Shown one piece after another: positions 53,801 to 61,494 of a stretch of 64,000 nt of DNA. A program made the position numbers and the translations under genes. Source of the DNA: Xanthomonas vasicola (lineage in GTDB: Bacteria > Pseudomonadota > Gammaproteobacteria > Xanthomonadales > Xanthomonadaceae); the NCBI RefSeq assembly GCF_000772705.2, contig NZ_JSBW02000086.1, positions 110,959-174,958 on the forward strand. The letters are read 5' to 3'. Numbering within the stretch: the first letter of the stretch is position 1; every line of letters starts with the position of its first letter. The notes below the pieces were generated by a model. It saw only the letters and a list, made by a program, of their open reading frames with translations. It was not told the origin of the DNA and made no database searches.

Positions 53801-53937
53801 TCAGCCTCACCGCCTCGGTGCTGAACCTGACCAAGCAGGAGTCGCGCCAGCACCTGGGCGACGACACCCGGGCGCGGTTCTATACCGGCGGCTACGCAGG
53901 CCGGCTGGCGTACCTGGGGCTGACTTATAAGTTCTAG
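50827..53937 (+). CDS. TonB-dependent outer-membrane receptor, TonB-Xanth-Caul type
   Basis: A 1036-residue receptor for energised uptake across the outer membrane. The signal peptide is about 1-36 (LSAGIAIVLFASAASTTAVAQQ); the plug domain follows (NANAVVDVITAEDVGKFPDKNVADALQRVPGVVI, VSVRGLSSELVLTELNG), then a 22-strand barrel ending LGLTYKF. The FPDKNVADALQR motif marks the Xanthomonas/Caulobacter subfamily often tied to carbohydrate uptake. The ATG at 50827 was preferred because GGGAGAG precedes it and the signal peptide follows; the open frame extends 26 codons further upstream. No sugar-utilisation genes are adjacent, so the substrate is open. Confidence 0.92.
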   Translation: MIEMNCMPFARNRSTLSAGIAIVLFASAASTTAVAQQADGTPAPTGQAAVQATDLDAVTVTGYRYAIEKSLEHKRNANAVVDVITAEDVGKFPDKNVADALQRVPGVVISRDGGEGKNVSVRGLSSELVLTELNGNYIATAESNGDPTRSFNYTLLPSNLLGSAELYKTPEARIDEGGIGGTVILQTRRPLELEPNSGFVSAEGTWSDTSKKTDGQFSGSYSWHDKDNRFGVFVGYTQQKRTARTLNASTESWQWYGRDEVGPAVDVNGNPSDFNANWWGGTGFWNQDGNYATGFMMPTAVSLDAKREERERKGGQLTLQFKPTDDLTLTANYFRFDLSQNSQTNTIKIPEWNIARYNGDGNWRGGRLLDGLQFDPSGTIVTGAAYSLRPGKTYYCSEAQAAAAGLPPGGWGSDDCTVPTPQITGSYNIEKSQSQTVDLGGEWRGEQVDVAFKVGRTWAKGGPELQFSLPIKPRLQNADGSWTNGNFASAWDLTGTPSMTFSPELMQNLRDGIMQVDLGSTGSSWTRNTNQQQYAQIDTTWHMDGGFFDSLQFGIKRRDGGIHRNTGNNHWVCPGTDPSDYDNRYWNGRCNAIATQFSPGLLFAQDNLAGGIKASAFPAINFPGYIGYLNQTYGAMQTRSEDNFVYNVDEEIYSTYLQLNFHTERLRGNVGVRVARTGQRADSTDKVTAYNDYFFDGADGDPLACQQGAAMPSGAPADTYCGSEGYWRLSDSVQRTESFVVSGLDRNYTDVLPSFNLAYDLTENLLLRAAAAKVIARPSYNDIAAPGSLEYYSPEYVADRRLTGGASEQGWYGSGSNKNLEPYKANQFDLGLEWYFQPGSVAGVGLFRKNVENFAVDVISDLNMMIDGQQVTVQNYSTQAGGQDAVSQGVELYAQHTLPFGLGVQFNYTYNDASKAAVRLEDGTEAGKTSMPGSARDQTNLTVFYEADSLLLRASYNRRGELVQGLVNGLNVFEEPYYQIDVNAAYNITPALSLTASVLNLTKQESRQHLGDDTRARFYTGGYAGRLAYLGLTYKF

Positions 53938-54254
53938 GCGCCAGCGTGTCGCGCCCATGCCTGCCGCGTGGGGGTATGGGCGCGATGGCCCGCGGACGGT
54001 TAGGCTGCAGCTTTCGCCACGACGACATCTTCGCGTGTGCGTGGTCGTTTACCGCCGGATATCATCGCATGATGTCTTTCCTGCTGCGAATGCTCGCACT
54101 GTCGCTGGGCTGGTCATGGCGTCGTCTCGCAACCTTCTTCAATCGAACTAGTCAGCGATGCTGCGCTTGACTCAGAGTTCGCTGAAAGAAGTGAACCTGG
54201 AACAGTTATTTGCTCGCTTCAAGGACTGGTTATCTTTGGAGCTGATTTTCAAAA
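53938..54254. other. Intergenic, nothing recognised
   Basis: Just over 300 bases between the receptor stop and the convergent restriction genes. GC content falls across it toward the restriction-modification pair. Confidence 0.4.
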
Positions 54255-54302
54255 TAATAATCCCGCAACGCATTTCGTCAATGCCTGCGGGGTTATTTTT
54301 TA
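54255..54302. terminator. Bidirectional terminator between receptor and endonuclease genes
   Basis: An imperfect hairpin with arms ATAATCCCGCAACGCAT and ATGCCTGCGGGGTTAT, with an A-rich left and a TTATTTTTT right side, between two convergent genes. It could stop transcription from both sides. Confidence 0.7.
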
Positions 54303-54923
54303 AGGCTCTATGCCCATCAGCACCAGAGGAACAGCGGGCACACCTCGGCCTTGCCTTACAAGATTGGAAAGCTCACTTTCGTAGTAAGCAATTCCCGAAG
54401 ACATATTCTCCTGCAAAGATTTCATTGGCAGAATTTCTATGCCGACGTCAATTTTGTCACCAACATAAAATGCCATGTGTTTGACAAAAAGATCGTAAGC
54501 TACAAACGAATACTTTCCAAACTGCACTTCTATGGCCACCCTGTCTTTCACAAAATCCGTCTGATTGTAGGTTGCAATCGCCTTATGACCTGCATCCTCA
54601 ATTATTCGCTTTTGCTCCGCTCTGTCCAACCCTAATGTCGCTCTAATGAGCCTAGCGTCATCGGTCACGAAGTAGGAATAGCGATCTTCATACCAGTGAA
54701 GCTGCGACAGAGCATCGTTAAAAGCTTCATTCAGTGCTACCGGGCTATACAGAAGACCATCAGCGAACCGCCCTGCCTTTCTTGCCTCTTTTGTTTCTTT
54801 GGTGCGGCAAGCCTCAGCGTCTATACGGGTAATGACCCGATCCAGCTCCAAAATCACCTTTTCATGGTGAACTTTTAAAAATTCCAGGCCGTTCAGATGT
54901 GAGTAGATTTTTGCGACTTTCAA
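54300..54923 (-). CDS. BglII-family type II restriction endonuclease
   Basis: A 207-residue endonuclease. The C-terminal half (VAIEVQFGKYSFVAYDLFVKHMAFY, DVGIEILPMKSLQENMSSG, RQGRGVPAVPLVL) is characteristic of the BglII group as I recall it. D123, E132 and Q134 have the spacing of the D-(9)-E-x-Q active site of BglII. It probably starts with TTG at 54923, which overlaps the methyltransferase stop (TTGA), preceded by AAGGGGTGG. Base composition is lower in GC than the flanks, as usual for acquired restriction systems. The recognition sequence is not deducible. Confidence 0.8.
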   Translation of the reverse strand: MKVAKIYSHLNGLEFLKVHHEKVILELDRVITRIDAEACRTKETKEARKAGRFADGLLYSPVALNEAFNDALSQLHWYEDRYSYFVTDDARLIRATLGLDRAEQKRIIEDAGHKAIATYNQTDFVKDRVAIEVQFGKYSFVAYDLFVKHMAFYVGDKIDVGIEILPMKSLQENMSSGIAYYESELSNLVRQGRGVPAVPLVLMGIEP

Positions 54924-55795
54924 TGGCCACCCCTTGGCAATGTTGGGTCGTAGACAGGCTTGCCCATGGGACGCGTTTTTAGCTCCCCTGCTCGCAAGGC
55001 CCTGACTCTTTCCCATCCTATGTTGACGAACTTCTTGTCGAGATCGCAGCCATAGCCAAGACGGTTATTCTTGACTGCTGCGATCACACTGGATCCGACT
55101 CCAACATAAGGGTCAAGGACCGCATCACCTTCATCTGTCATCGAAAGGACAAGGCGTTCAACCAATTCGACGGGGAACTGACAAGGATGATCGACCTTCT
55201 CTACATGGTTCGCTTTGACGTTCGGAATAATCCACATGTCCCCCGGATTTTTGCCCAGAGGATTTGACGACAGCTGACCAGCCTTCGGCCCCTTAAAGTG
55301 ACGCTTCATTGGATACTTTGAAGGGACACGAACGGGGTCAAGGTGGAAGGTGTAGTCATCGCCTTTGGTGAACCACAGGATGGTTTCGTGACGCCCGGAA
55401 AAGCGCTTCGTGCAGTGCAAACCATGCTCAAAGTGCCAAACGATGCGATTGCGAAGCTTCAACCCATGCTGCTTGAAAAGCGGATAGAGCACTGCATCCA
55501 ATGGGACGACTTCGCCATCCGCGGTGATGTGGTTGCCAACTTGCCAGCAGATAGAGCCGTTCGGGTGCAACACGCGGACGCACTCCGCAATGGTCTTTGC
55601 CTGCTCGGAGAGGTAGCGCTCTAACGAGGTGCGCTTCTCGTAGCGCTTGCCGATGTTGTAAGGCGGCGAAGTGACGACGAGCTTCATGCTTTCGGCGTCC
55701 AGACTTCTAACAAAATCAAGGTTGTCGGCCACTTCCATCCTGACTTGATGGTCGGTGTTCAACGCCACTACCTTGGCCAACTGCGCCCGTGTCAT
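54920..55795 (-). CDS. Type II DNA methyltransferase (beta-class N4-cytosine or N6-adenine)
   Basis: A 291-residue methyltransferase partnering the downstream endonuclease. The catalytic motif TSPPYN is at 42-47 and the SAM-binding motif DPYVGVGSS at 228-236, so motif IV precedes motif I (beta class); SPPY favours N4-cytosine methylation but does not prove it. The order methyltransferase first, endonuclease translationally coupled with a weak TTG start, would keep endonuclease expression below methylation. Confidence 0.9.
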   Translation of the reverse strand: MTRAQLAKVVALNTDHQVRMEVADNLDFVRSLDAESMKLVVTSPPYNIGKRYEKRTSLERYLSEQAKTIAECVRVLHPNGSICWQVGNHITADGEVVPLDAVLYPLFKQHGLKLRNRIVWHFEHGLHCTKRFSGRHETILWFTKGDDYTFHLDPVRVPSKYPMKRHFKGPKAGQLSSNPLGKNPGDMWIIPNVKANHVEKVDHPCQFPVELVERLVLSMTDEGDAVLDPYVGVGSSVIAAVKNNRLGYGCDLDKKFVNIGWERVRALRAGELKTRPMGKPVYDPTLPRGGH

Positions 55796-56049
55796 AGCTC
55801 AATCTCTGGATCAAAGACAGGATGTTAGCCCCTATCGATCTCACAGGGCGAGTCGGGCGGGCGGTTCCAGCGTGATGGGGTCATGGGGCAGGCGCACTTA
55901 TCAGGCGACGGCGCTCGGCTTGCGTGGCCCGTCTGGAACTGCGCCAGCGGCGCACACAGCCGCGCGAGGCCTGCCAGCGTGTATTGACACGCCAGACCGT
56001 GTACTTGCAATCTAGGCCCAAGGAGCGTCGAAACTCCGTACATAGCGGT
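55796..56049. other. Intergenic start of the accessory region
   Basis: No gene recognised between the methyltransferase start and the structured leader at 56050. Confidence 0.4.
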
Positions 56050-56079
56050 ACCCACCTCCGTCAAACCGGTGGGTTTTTT
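56050..56079 (+). terminator. Intrinsic terminator-like hairpin in the leader of the small gene/symE unit
   Basis: A 7-bp stem (56050-56056 with 56068-56074) with an 11-base loop followed by TTTTTT, about 165 bases upstream of the first ATG. It may be an attenuator or the end of an upstream transcript. Confidence 0.6.
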
Positions 56080-56239
56080 GTGCCTGCATCCTGCAGGTAC
56101 AAGCCGACGCAATGCCTGCGTCGGGAGGGCGGCTAATACAACACCCGCAAGGGGAATATGCCCGCCGACTATGTACGGTTTCGAACCTCCCGACATCCCG
56201 TCGCCGTTGGCGACGGTTCTTGGGTTGTTCCAGGAGGGC
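56080..56239 (+). promoter_or_regulatory. Candidate structured leader before the small gene/symE bicistron
   Basis: The 160 bases contain several short inverted repeats: CCGACGCAATGCCTGCGTCGG (about 56103-56125), GTCGCCGTTGGCGAC (about 56203-56217) and AACACCCGC...GCCCGCC segments. The stretch has no open frame of its own and is followed by an AGGAGG ribosome-binding site at 56231-56236. A cis-acting RNA or an integrated small element is possible. Confidence 0.4.
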
Positions 56240-56245
56240 GTTGCC

Positions 56246-56521
56246 ATGTCTACCGCACCATCCATGCCGGCATCGGTGCCGGGTTATCTGTTGCCAGCTT
56301 CCGCCCACAGCTTGTTGAGCGAGGCAGGCGAAGTGCTGCGCCGGCTAGCCGCACGCGCGGCCGTTGAGCAGGCCAGCGACGGTCTTGCGCAGCAGTTGCT
56401 CAACCAGCCCGGCGTGTTGTCGCAGGCCTTGCACAGCCTTTCTGCACGCATCGACGTGGCGTTGCAGCAGTGCGTCGCTACACCTAGTAGCGCTACCCGC
56501 CGCCAATCGGAGGCGCCATGA
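56246..56521 (+). CDS. Small hypothetical protein upstream of symE-like gene
   Basis: A 91-residue alanine/leucine-rich, probably helical protein (MSTAPSMPASVPGYLLPASAH...). A strong ribosome-binding site AGGAGG lies 10 bases before the ATG, and its stop overlaps the next start (ATGA at 56518-56521), so it is a real translated gene coupled to the SymE-like gene. I do not recognise the family. Confidence 0.65.
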   Translation: MSTAPSMPASVPGYLLPASAHSLLSEAGEVLRRLAARAAVEQASDGLAQQLLNQPGVLSQALHSLSARIDVALQQCVATPSSATRRQSEAP

Positions 56522-56934
56522 CACGCCACCGCCCACCCACCACATCTGCCAGCGCACGGCCCACCCGCACGCGTACGCGCCCCGCGCCGACCAAACGGGT
56601 GCAGTGGGTCGTTGTGGAACCCGACCGCACCAAGCTGCCACCGATGCTGCCGCCCGACCCGGACGCCTCCCCGCAAGGCCCCGGCACGCTGGGCGCACCC
56701 CGCCGCGCCCGCCGCCCGCGCCAATGCACCGTCAGCTACACGCATTACCCCGGCGCTCACGACCACGGCGGTGACCAGCACGTACCCCATGTCCGCCTCA
56801 GCGGCCTATGGCTGGAACAACTGGGCTTTGCCATCGGCACCAAGCTGCGCATCACCGCAAGCGAAGGGCAACTGCTGATGGAGGTGTTGCCGCCGGTGCA
56901 GGTGCCGGCCAAGGCGCGCAGCGTGCGGCGATGA
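56518..56934 (+). CDS. SymE-like toxin-family protein
   Basis: A 138-residue protein. The N-terminal 85 residues are basic and proline-rich; the C-terminal part HVPHVRLSGLWLEQLGFAIGTKLRITASEGQLLMEVLPP fits the SymE AbrB-like fold. SymE of E. coli is an RNA-condensing SOS toxin; many homologues exist as domestic or relic copies. Two further copies of this C-terminal segment occur at 59168 and 61347, each behind an effector gene. Confidence 0.75.
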   Translation: MTRHRPPTTSASARPTRTRTRPAPTKRVQWVVVEPDRTKLPPMLPPDPDASPQGPGTLGAPRRARRPRQCTVSYTHYPGAHDHGGDQHVPHVRLSGLWLEQLGFAIGTKLRITASEGQLLMEVLPPVQVPAKARSVRR

Positions 56935-57129
56935 TGGTGCGGCTGCCAGAAGCCTTGCGATTGACCTCGGTGCCGGATGCCACTAGCGTCGCAGCCACAC
57001 CAGCGCACAACGGACGCTTCATGATCGCGCGCCCCCTCTACGCCTTGCTCGCCACCTTCGCCCTGGGCGCTTGCGCCCACACAGCGGCCACACCAGCCCC
57101 GGCAACCGTCACGGAGACATCTGCCATGA
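56901..57129 (+). repeat. 229-bp direct repeat, copy 1 (lipoprotein 5' end)
   Basis: From the end of symE through the lipoprotein leader this copy is nearly identical to 62744-62972, with a handful of substitutions and no indels. The repeat covers the upstream region, signal peptide and first 36 codons. Confidence 0.9.
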
Positions 57130-57659
57130 GTTCCTCATCCGAATCCCCAGTCACTCCCGCTGGCAGTGAACCCAATGGGCCGATACGAACGGCAGAGGAT
57201 GCACTCACCCGCATGCTTGCGTTGATTCAAGCTATTGACGGACTGGACGATCTGACACCCGACTACCTGCAGTCCAAAATGGGGGTTCCGGTGACGCGTG
57301 CGGTAGCTGATCCCAAGCGTTACGGTGCCAGTGCTCCGCTTACCAGTGAGTGGGGTTACAGCTTTGGCATGGATCAGACGCCTACTGCGGGGCGTTGGTT
57401 CGAGTTCACTTTTATTCCGGCGCAAGCGGGTTCTTCCCCGCCCATGACGGAGATTTGCGGGATCGATTTCGATACGTTTACCAAGAAGCTGGAAAACATC
57501 GGATTTGTACGTCAACGCAACATGGTGGAAGACGGGCGATGGATGAGTGACTTCTTTAGCCGCCCAGGCGTGCGCGTGGAGGTGTTTCCACGAGGTGAGG
57601 CTGATGCACCGCAGGAGCGGGTGGAGCGCCACTGCGTTGAATGGATCTACATTCGTTAA
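57021..57659 (+). CDS. Lipoprotein, candidate immunity protein for the adjacent T4SS effector
   Basis: A 212-residue lipoprotein with lipobox FALGAC (cysteine at about 18), so it should be anchored in the periplasm. The mature part contains RYGASAPLTSEWGYSFGMDQTP and a C-terminal part GRWMSDFFSRPGVRVEVF. It lies directly before the effector at 57674; Xanthomonadaceae T4SS effectors are usually encoded with periplasmic lipoprotein inhibitors (X-Tfi). Assignment as immunity rests on position and localisation, not sequence family. The start at 57021 was chosen because the signal peptide begins there. Confidence 0.8.
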   Translation: MIARPLYALLATFALGACAHTAATPAPATVTETSAMSSSSESPVTPAGSEPNGPIRTAEDALTRMLALIQAIDGLDDLTPDYLQSKMGVPVTRAVADPKRYGASAPLTSEWGYSFGMDQTPTAGRWFEFTFIPAQAGSSPPMTEICGIDFDTFTKKLENIGFVRQRNMVEDGRWMSDFFSRPGVRVEVFPRGEADAPQERVERHCVEWIYIR

Positions 57660-57673
57660 ACCAAGGAACGGTC

Positions 57674-59152
57674 ATGCCATTGAGTCCACAGGCACAAGCC
57701 ATTGTTGATGACTTCGGGCGCGAGCCAGGCGTCACCCCCGAACATGTCACCAATCTGCAGGGTGTGCTAGCCGCATCGCCCGTTCTGCTTGACCAATTCA
57801 ATGATGCGGTTGCCAAGCAACGCGTACTCAGTCTAAAACCTCTGACTGATCCGAATGCAGGCGGGACGTTCACGCCGAATGAGAATTCCATCCGGCTGCC
57901 GCTGTCCAGGCTTTCCAATGGGCATGGCGGCAAGTTGCTTGATTCCGGTGACATGACGTTTGTGCTGGGGCATGAACTGCAACACGCCATGTACAGCCCA
58001 AACGCAGCTGCTTCCCGTAAGACGTTCGAAACCGCTGCGGCGCAAATAGCCAAGACCACGCACGACTATTCGGACGCGGCGGAGAAGGTTCTAGCAAGTA
58101 ACCGTGTAGATGAAGCAAGTGCAGAAATTGCAGGCTGGAATGCAATCGTCAGCAGGGTAAACCAGTCAAATCCGCATGCCTCCTTGGAAGATATTTATCG
58201 GGAAGCACCCGGCCGCATGCACGACTTCATTGATCGAACTGGCGGAATGCCGCAGTTCAATTACGCGCTCAAGTCCAACCTTACCTTGAACGCAGATATG
58301 ACGATGCCTGTCACTCCTGCCAACGTTGAGGCGATGGGTGCAAACTTCTTCGACAAGGATGCCAAGAGCACTCGCATCGGCTATACGGGTCAGTCCGACT
58401 ACGCCAACCACTACGGCCCGTGGGTGGTTGGAACGGCTGCCATCTACGAGCGCCACTACAACAAGCCAAAGCCAGGAGACCCGGAGCAACCGATGATCCT
58501 GGACATGCAGCGCTTGGGATTGAAGGAAGAAGTACTGGAGCGCAACGGCATCGACCTGGGCAGCGATACGCGCCCCATGCCTTACCTCGACAGCAGCACG
58601 CAGCCGCCAACGCCCGGCCTGTTCCAGCACAGCAAGAATACGCACCTGCATGTCTCGCCCATCACTGCACGCGAGTTGGAACAGGAGCTCCGGGAGCGCG
58701 ATCCCCAGCTGCCAGGCTCATCAGCTCAGCTTCTTCCGTCAGACCCCGGCCACGTGGATCATTCGCTTTACCAACAGATCAGGGATGGAGTGCAAAAGCT
58801 CGATGCCCAGCATGGAAGGCAGTGGGATGCATCAAGTCAGCGCATGACCGCCAGCCTGCTTGCGCTGGCAAAAGAGGAAGGGCTGTCACGGGTGGACCAT
58901 GTAGTGCTCAACACGCCGACACCTCAATTGGCTGGCGGCGAGAAGGTCTTCATTGTCCAGGGTGCGCTTAATGACCCGGCACACCAGCGCGCCCATATGC
59001 CGACCCTGGACGCCGTGCAGACACCAGAGGTCCAGTCGTTCGATCGCCTGCAGGCAATAAACCAGACTCAGGCCCAGGCACGCGAACAGCAGCAGGCGCT
59101 GGAGCAGTCGCAGCAAGCCGTTACCCAGGCCGGTCCGTCGATGACGCGTTGA
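57674..59152 (+). CDS. T4SS antibacterial effector (X-Tfe) with HExxH peptidase-like domain and XVIPCD tail
   Basis: A 492-residue protein. The zinc-binding motif HELQH at 100-104 is followed by the possible third ligand region DEASAEI, so the N-terminal part resembles a zinc metallopeptidase. Residues 357-492 (DPGHVDHSLYQQIRDGVQKLDAQHG..., QRMTASLLALAKEEGLSRVDHVVL..., glutamine-rich end) are the XVIPCD domain that binds VirD4 for secretion by the Xanthomonas T4SS into rival bacteria. The start ATG at 57674 has AAGGAACGG upstream and follows the lipoprotein stop by 14 bases. The target in the rival cell is unknown. Confidence 0.88.
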   Translation: MPLSPQAQAIVDDFGREPGVTPEHVTNLQGVLAASPVLLDQFNDAVAKQRVLSLKPLTDPNAGGTFTPNENSIRLPLSRLSNGHGGKLLDSGDMTFVLGHELQHAMYSPNAAASRKTFETAAAQIAKTTHDYSDAAEKVLASNRVDEASAEIAGWNAIVSRVNQSNPHASLEDIYREAPGRMHDFIDRTGGMPQFNYALKSNLTLNADMTMPVTPANVEAMGANFFDKDAKSTRIGYTGQSDYANHYGPWVVGTAAIYERHYNKPKPGDPEQPMILDMQRLGLKEEVLERNGIDLGSDTRPMPYLDSSTQPPTPGLFQHSKNTHLHVSPITARELEQELRERDPQLPGSSAQLLPSDPGHVDHSLYQQIRDGVQKLDAQHGRQWDASSQRMTASLLALAKEEGLSRVDHVVLNTPTPQLAGGEKVFIVQGALNDPAHQRAHMPTLDAVQTPEVQSFDRLQAINQTQAQAREQQQALEQSQQAVTQAGPSMTR

Positions 59153-59315
59153 GTTCAACAAGGCAGGGTGAAGCCCACACGCCAAGCGCGCCAATCCGCC
59201 GTCAGCTACCTCATCGCCGCGGGCGCCGGCGACCAGCACGTGCCCCACGTCCGCCTCAGCGGCCTATGGCTGGAACAACTGGGCTTTGCCATCGGCACCA
59301 AGCTGCGCATCACCG
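58833..59315 (+). repeat. 483-bp direct repeat, copy 1 (XVIPCD end plus symE)
   Basis: Nearly identical to 61012-61494, same length and no indels. It spans the last two-thirds of the XVIPCD domain, the effector stop and most of the SymE segment. Confidence 0.9.
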
Positions 59316-59391
59316 CCAGCGCGGGGGCAGCTGCTGATGGAGGTGTTGCCGCCGACGGAGGTGCCTGCAAAGCACCTTAGGGCGCGTCGGT
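59168..59391 (+). pseudogene. SymE-like remnant, frameshifted
   Basis: Begins MKPTRQARQSAVSYLIAAGAGDQHVPHVRLSGLWLEQLG and matches SymE until TAS; a base gain in a G run (about 59320-59330) then shifts the frame so the SEGQLLMEV end is lost. The intact equivalent is at 61347-61544. Confidence 0.75.
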
Positions 59392-59540
59392 GAGCGATGC
59401 TCGCCGCATTCAGCTGAATCCTGTCCGCCGCTAGCCGATCTCGCCAACGGAGAACCAGGTGAAGTAATTGCTGCCGCCGCCTGATCTGAGGTCATCAACG
59501 TGTTAAATTTCAGCGCTACTCTTAGCGCAGGATAAGGGAG

Positions 59541-60140
59541 ATGGCCCTTCACCTTGGGAAATCCCATGGCCGGCAAGTTAACCAAGGACGTAATGCCTTC
59601 CCTCAGGCAACGTTGTTATCAATTGCCCTGCTGGCCCTATGCACCCTTCATGCGGGGTGTGCCCCGAGCACTCCACGCGATCAGTTAGCCATAGCGGCTG
59701 CAAAGCCCTCCTCTGAAACCAGGAGCAAAGACGTGACGGAGCGCCTCAAACAAGACGTCGATCGTTTGATCGCAACAGACTTCCAGGATGTTGCCGACGT
59801 CAGTACTCAGCTCCAAGCTCAATTTGGACCACGGCACTTAGACGGAGAAAGAGAGCTTCGGGTAAGCGAGCAAGGCGTGCTGGCAGGTAAAAAGGTGCGG
59901 CATGTTGAGTTCATTAATGCGACAGATGATCCATCGCGTGGGAAGTTGGTTATCGATTTCTCACCACCTGGCCCGATTTTTATGGAGTCTCCCTGGGTAG
60001 ACGCTATCCCTTACCCACCTCGTCCAGATGCGCGAGATTCCAGGGCCTATTGGGAGATGACAGTTAACGGCACCAAGGTCATCTTTGGTCTGACGGAAGA
60101 CCAGTCACACCTAAGCTATATCTCGATCAGCAAACTTTGA
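59541..60140 (+). CDS. Lipoprotein, candidate immunity protein for the second effector
   Basis: A 199-residue lipoprotein; the signal peptide is long (about 37 residues) with lipobox LHAGC. The mature part starts APSTPRDQLAIAAAK and contains WEMTVNGTKVIFGLTED. It is unrelated in sequence to the other two lipoproteins here, as expected if it inhibits a different effector. It precedes the effector at 60177 by 36 bases. Confidence 0.78.
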   Translation: MALHLGKSHGRQVNQGRNAFPQATLLSIALLALCTLHAGCAPSTPRDQLAIAAAKPSSETRSKDVTERLKQDVDRLIATDFQDVADVSTQLQAQFGPRHLDGERELRVSEQGVLAGKKVRHVEFINATDDPSRGKLVIDFSPPGPIFMESPWVDAIPYPPRPDARDSRAYWEMTVNGTKVIFGLTEDQSHLSYISISKL

Positions 60141-60176
60141 GATAAAGCTTGATGAATCAAGCAAGGGAAATGCGTG

Positions 60177-61331
60177 ATGGAAAGTAATGAAGAACAAAAA
60201 ATTCCACAGCCGAAACAGGTAGGTGCACCATCCAATGGCGCGCTGCCGGCTTCTCCGCTGAAAGATCCAGCATTAGCGCCTCTAATTAACTCTTCGCCTA
60301 CACTCCAAGCAGGCCTTTCTCAGTTCAAGCGCGATGGCATAGGCGTTGATTGGGGCAGTGCGGGTGGAGGCACTTACCTGGATCCAGGTAAAAAAGTAGT
60401 GATTGACCAGAACGCAGCTGGCAAAGGCGAGCGGATTGCCAGATCACTATCGCATGAGATTGGACACCATGGGTTTGCCGAGCCTAAAGATTATTCTTCC
60501 AAGCAAGCTTATGTGAATAACATGCTGCGCGGCGAAGCAGCTGCAACGCTCAGTAACGCACTAGTCCGACGCGAGATTCTGAATCATCAGGGGCCGGATA
60601 TCGGTATTTCTGGAAGCGGCACGAGGCCGCAGCAGTACGAGGCAATTGCAGATCAGCAAATATCAGGTCACATCACACGCGATGCTGCATTGAACCAGAT
60701 TGCCCAGGTCTTCAAGACGGAACAACCTTCGGTCGCTCCAAGTAAGACATACGAGCAATATTATGGCGATTACTACGACAAACACATCGTCCCTTGGAAG
60801 CTTAAACAGGGGCGGCCGGAGCCCGGAACGGTTGGCGACATCACTACTTCTGATGTGAAGCAGGGTGGCCTTGGACCCGAATCACATCCGGCATCACCGA
60901 AGACCGCGTTGTTGCCCTCACAGCCAGGCCATACGGACCACGCGCTTTACCAGCAAATCAAGGGTGGCGTGACGCAGCTAGATGCCCAGCACGGCAAAGA
61001 GTGGGACGGGGCAAGTCAGCGCATGACCGCCAGCCTGCTTGCGCTGGCAAAAGAGGAAGGGCTGTCACGGGTGGACCATGTAGTGCTCAACAAGCCGACA
61101 CCTCAATTGGCTGGCGGCGACAAGGTCTTCCTTGTCCAGGGTGCGCTCAATGACCCGGCACACCAGCGCGCCCATATGCCGACCCTGGACGCCGTGCAGA
61201 CACCAGAGATCCAGTCGTTCGATCGCCTGCAGGCAATAAACCAGACTCAGGCCCAGGCACGCGAACAGCAGCAGGCGCTGGAGCAGTCGCAGCAAGCCGT
61301 TACCCAGGCCGGTCCGTCGATGACGCGTTGA
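60177..61331 (+). CDS. T4SS antibacterial effector (X-Tfe) with HEIGH peptidase-like domain and XVIPCD tail
   Basis: A 384-residue protein. HEIGHH at 93-98 with a downstream YEAIAD segment suggests a small zincin-like domain; residues 249-384 are an XVIPCD domain nearly identical to that of the effector at 57674, although the N-terminal domains are not alike. The start is ATG 60177 with AAGGGAAA upstream; a GTG one codon earlier is also possible. It was probably assembled by swapping a toxin domain onto a shared secretion domain. Confidence 0.87.
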   Translation: MESNEEQKIPQPKQVGAPSNGALPASPLKDPALAPLINSSPTLQAGLSQFKRDGIGVDWGSAGGGTYLDPGKKVVIDQNAAGKGERIARSLSHEIGHHGFAEPKDYSSKQAYVNNMLRGEAAATLSNALVRREILNHQGPDIGISGSGTRPQQYEAIADQQISGHITRDAALNQIAQVFKTEQPSVAPSKTYEQYYGDYYDKHIVPWKLKQGRPEPGTVGDITTSDVKQGGLGPESHPASPKTALLPSQPGHTDHALYQQIKGGVTQLDAQHGKEWDGASQRMTASLLALAKEEGLSRVDHVVLNKPTPQLAGGDKVFLVQGALNDPAHQRAHMPTLDAVQTPEIQSFDRLQAINQTQAQAREQQQALEQSQQAVTQAGPSMTR

Positions 61332-61494
61332 GTTCAACAAAGCAGGGTGAAGCCCACACGCCAAGCGCGCCAATCCGCCGTCAGCTACCTCATTGCCGCG
61401 TGCGCCGGCGACCAGCACGTGCCACACGTCCGCCTTAGCGGCCTATGGCTGGAACAACTGGGCTTTGCCATCGGCACCAAGCTGCGCATCACCG
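61012..61494 (+). repeat. 483-bp direct repeat, copy 2 (XVIPCD end plus symE)
   Basis: The partner of 58833-59315. Recombination between the two copies would delete or duplicate the intervening lipoprotein/effector pair. Confidence 0.9.

Noticed and set aside
51781..53958. 725-codon minus-strand frame opposite the TonB-dependent receptor
   Set aside because: Antisense shadow; the receptor on the plus strand has clear domains and a signal peptide.
55825..56265. 146-codon minus-strand frame upstream of the small gene/symE unit
   Set aside because: It crosses the structured leader on the opposite strand, lacks a ribosome-binding site and has no protein-like features.
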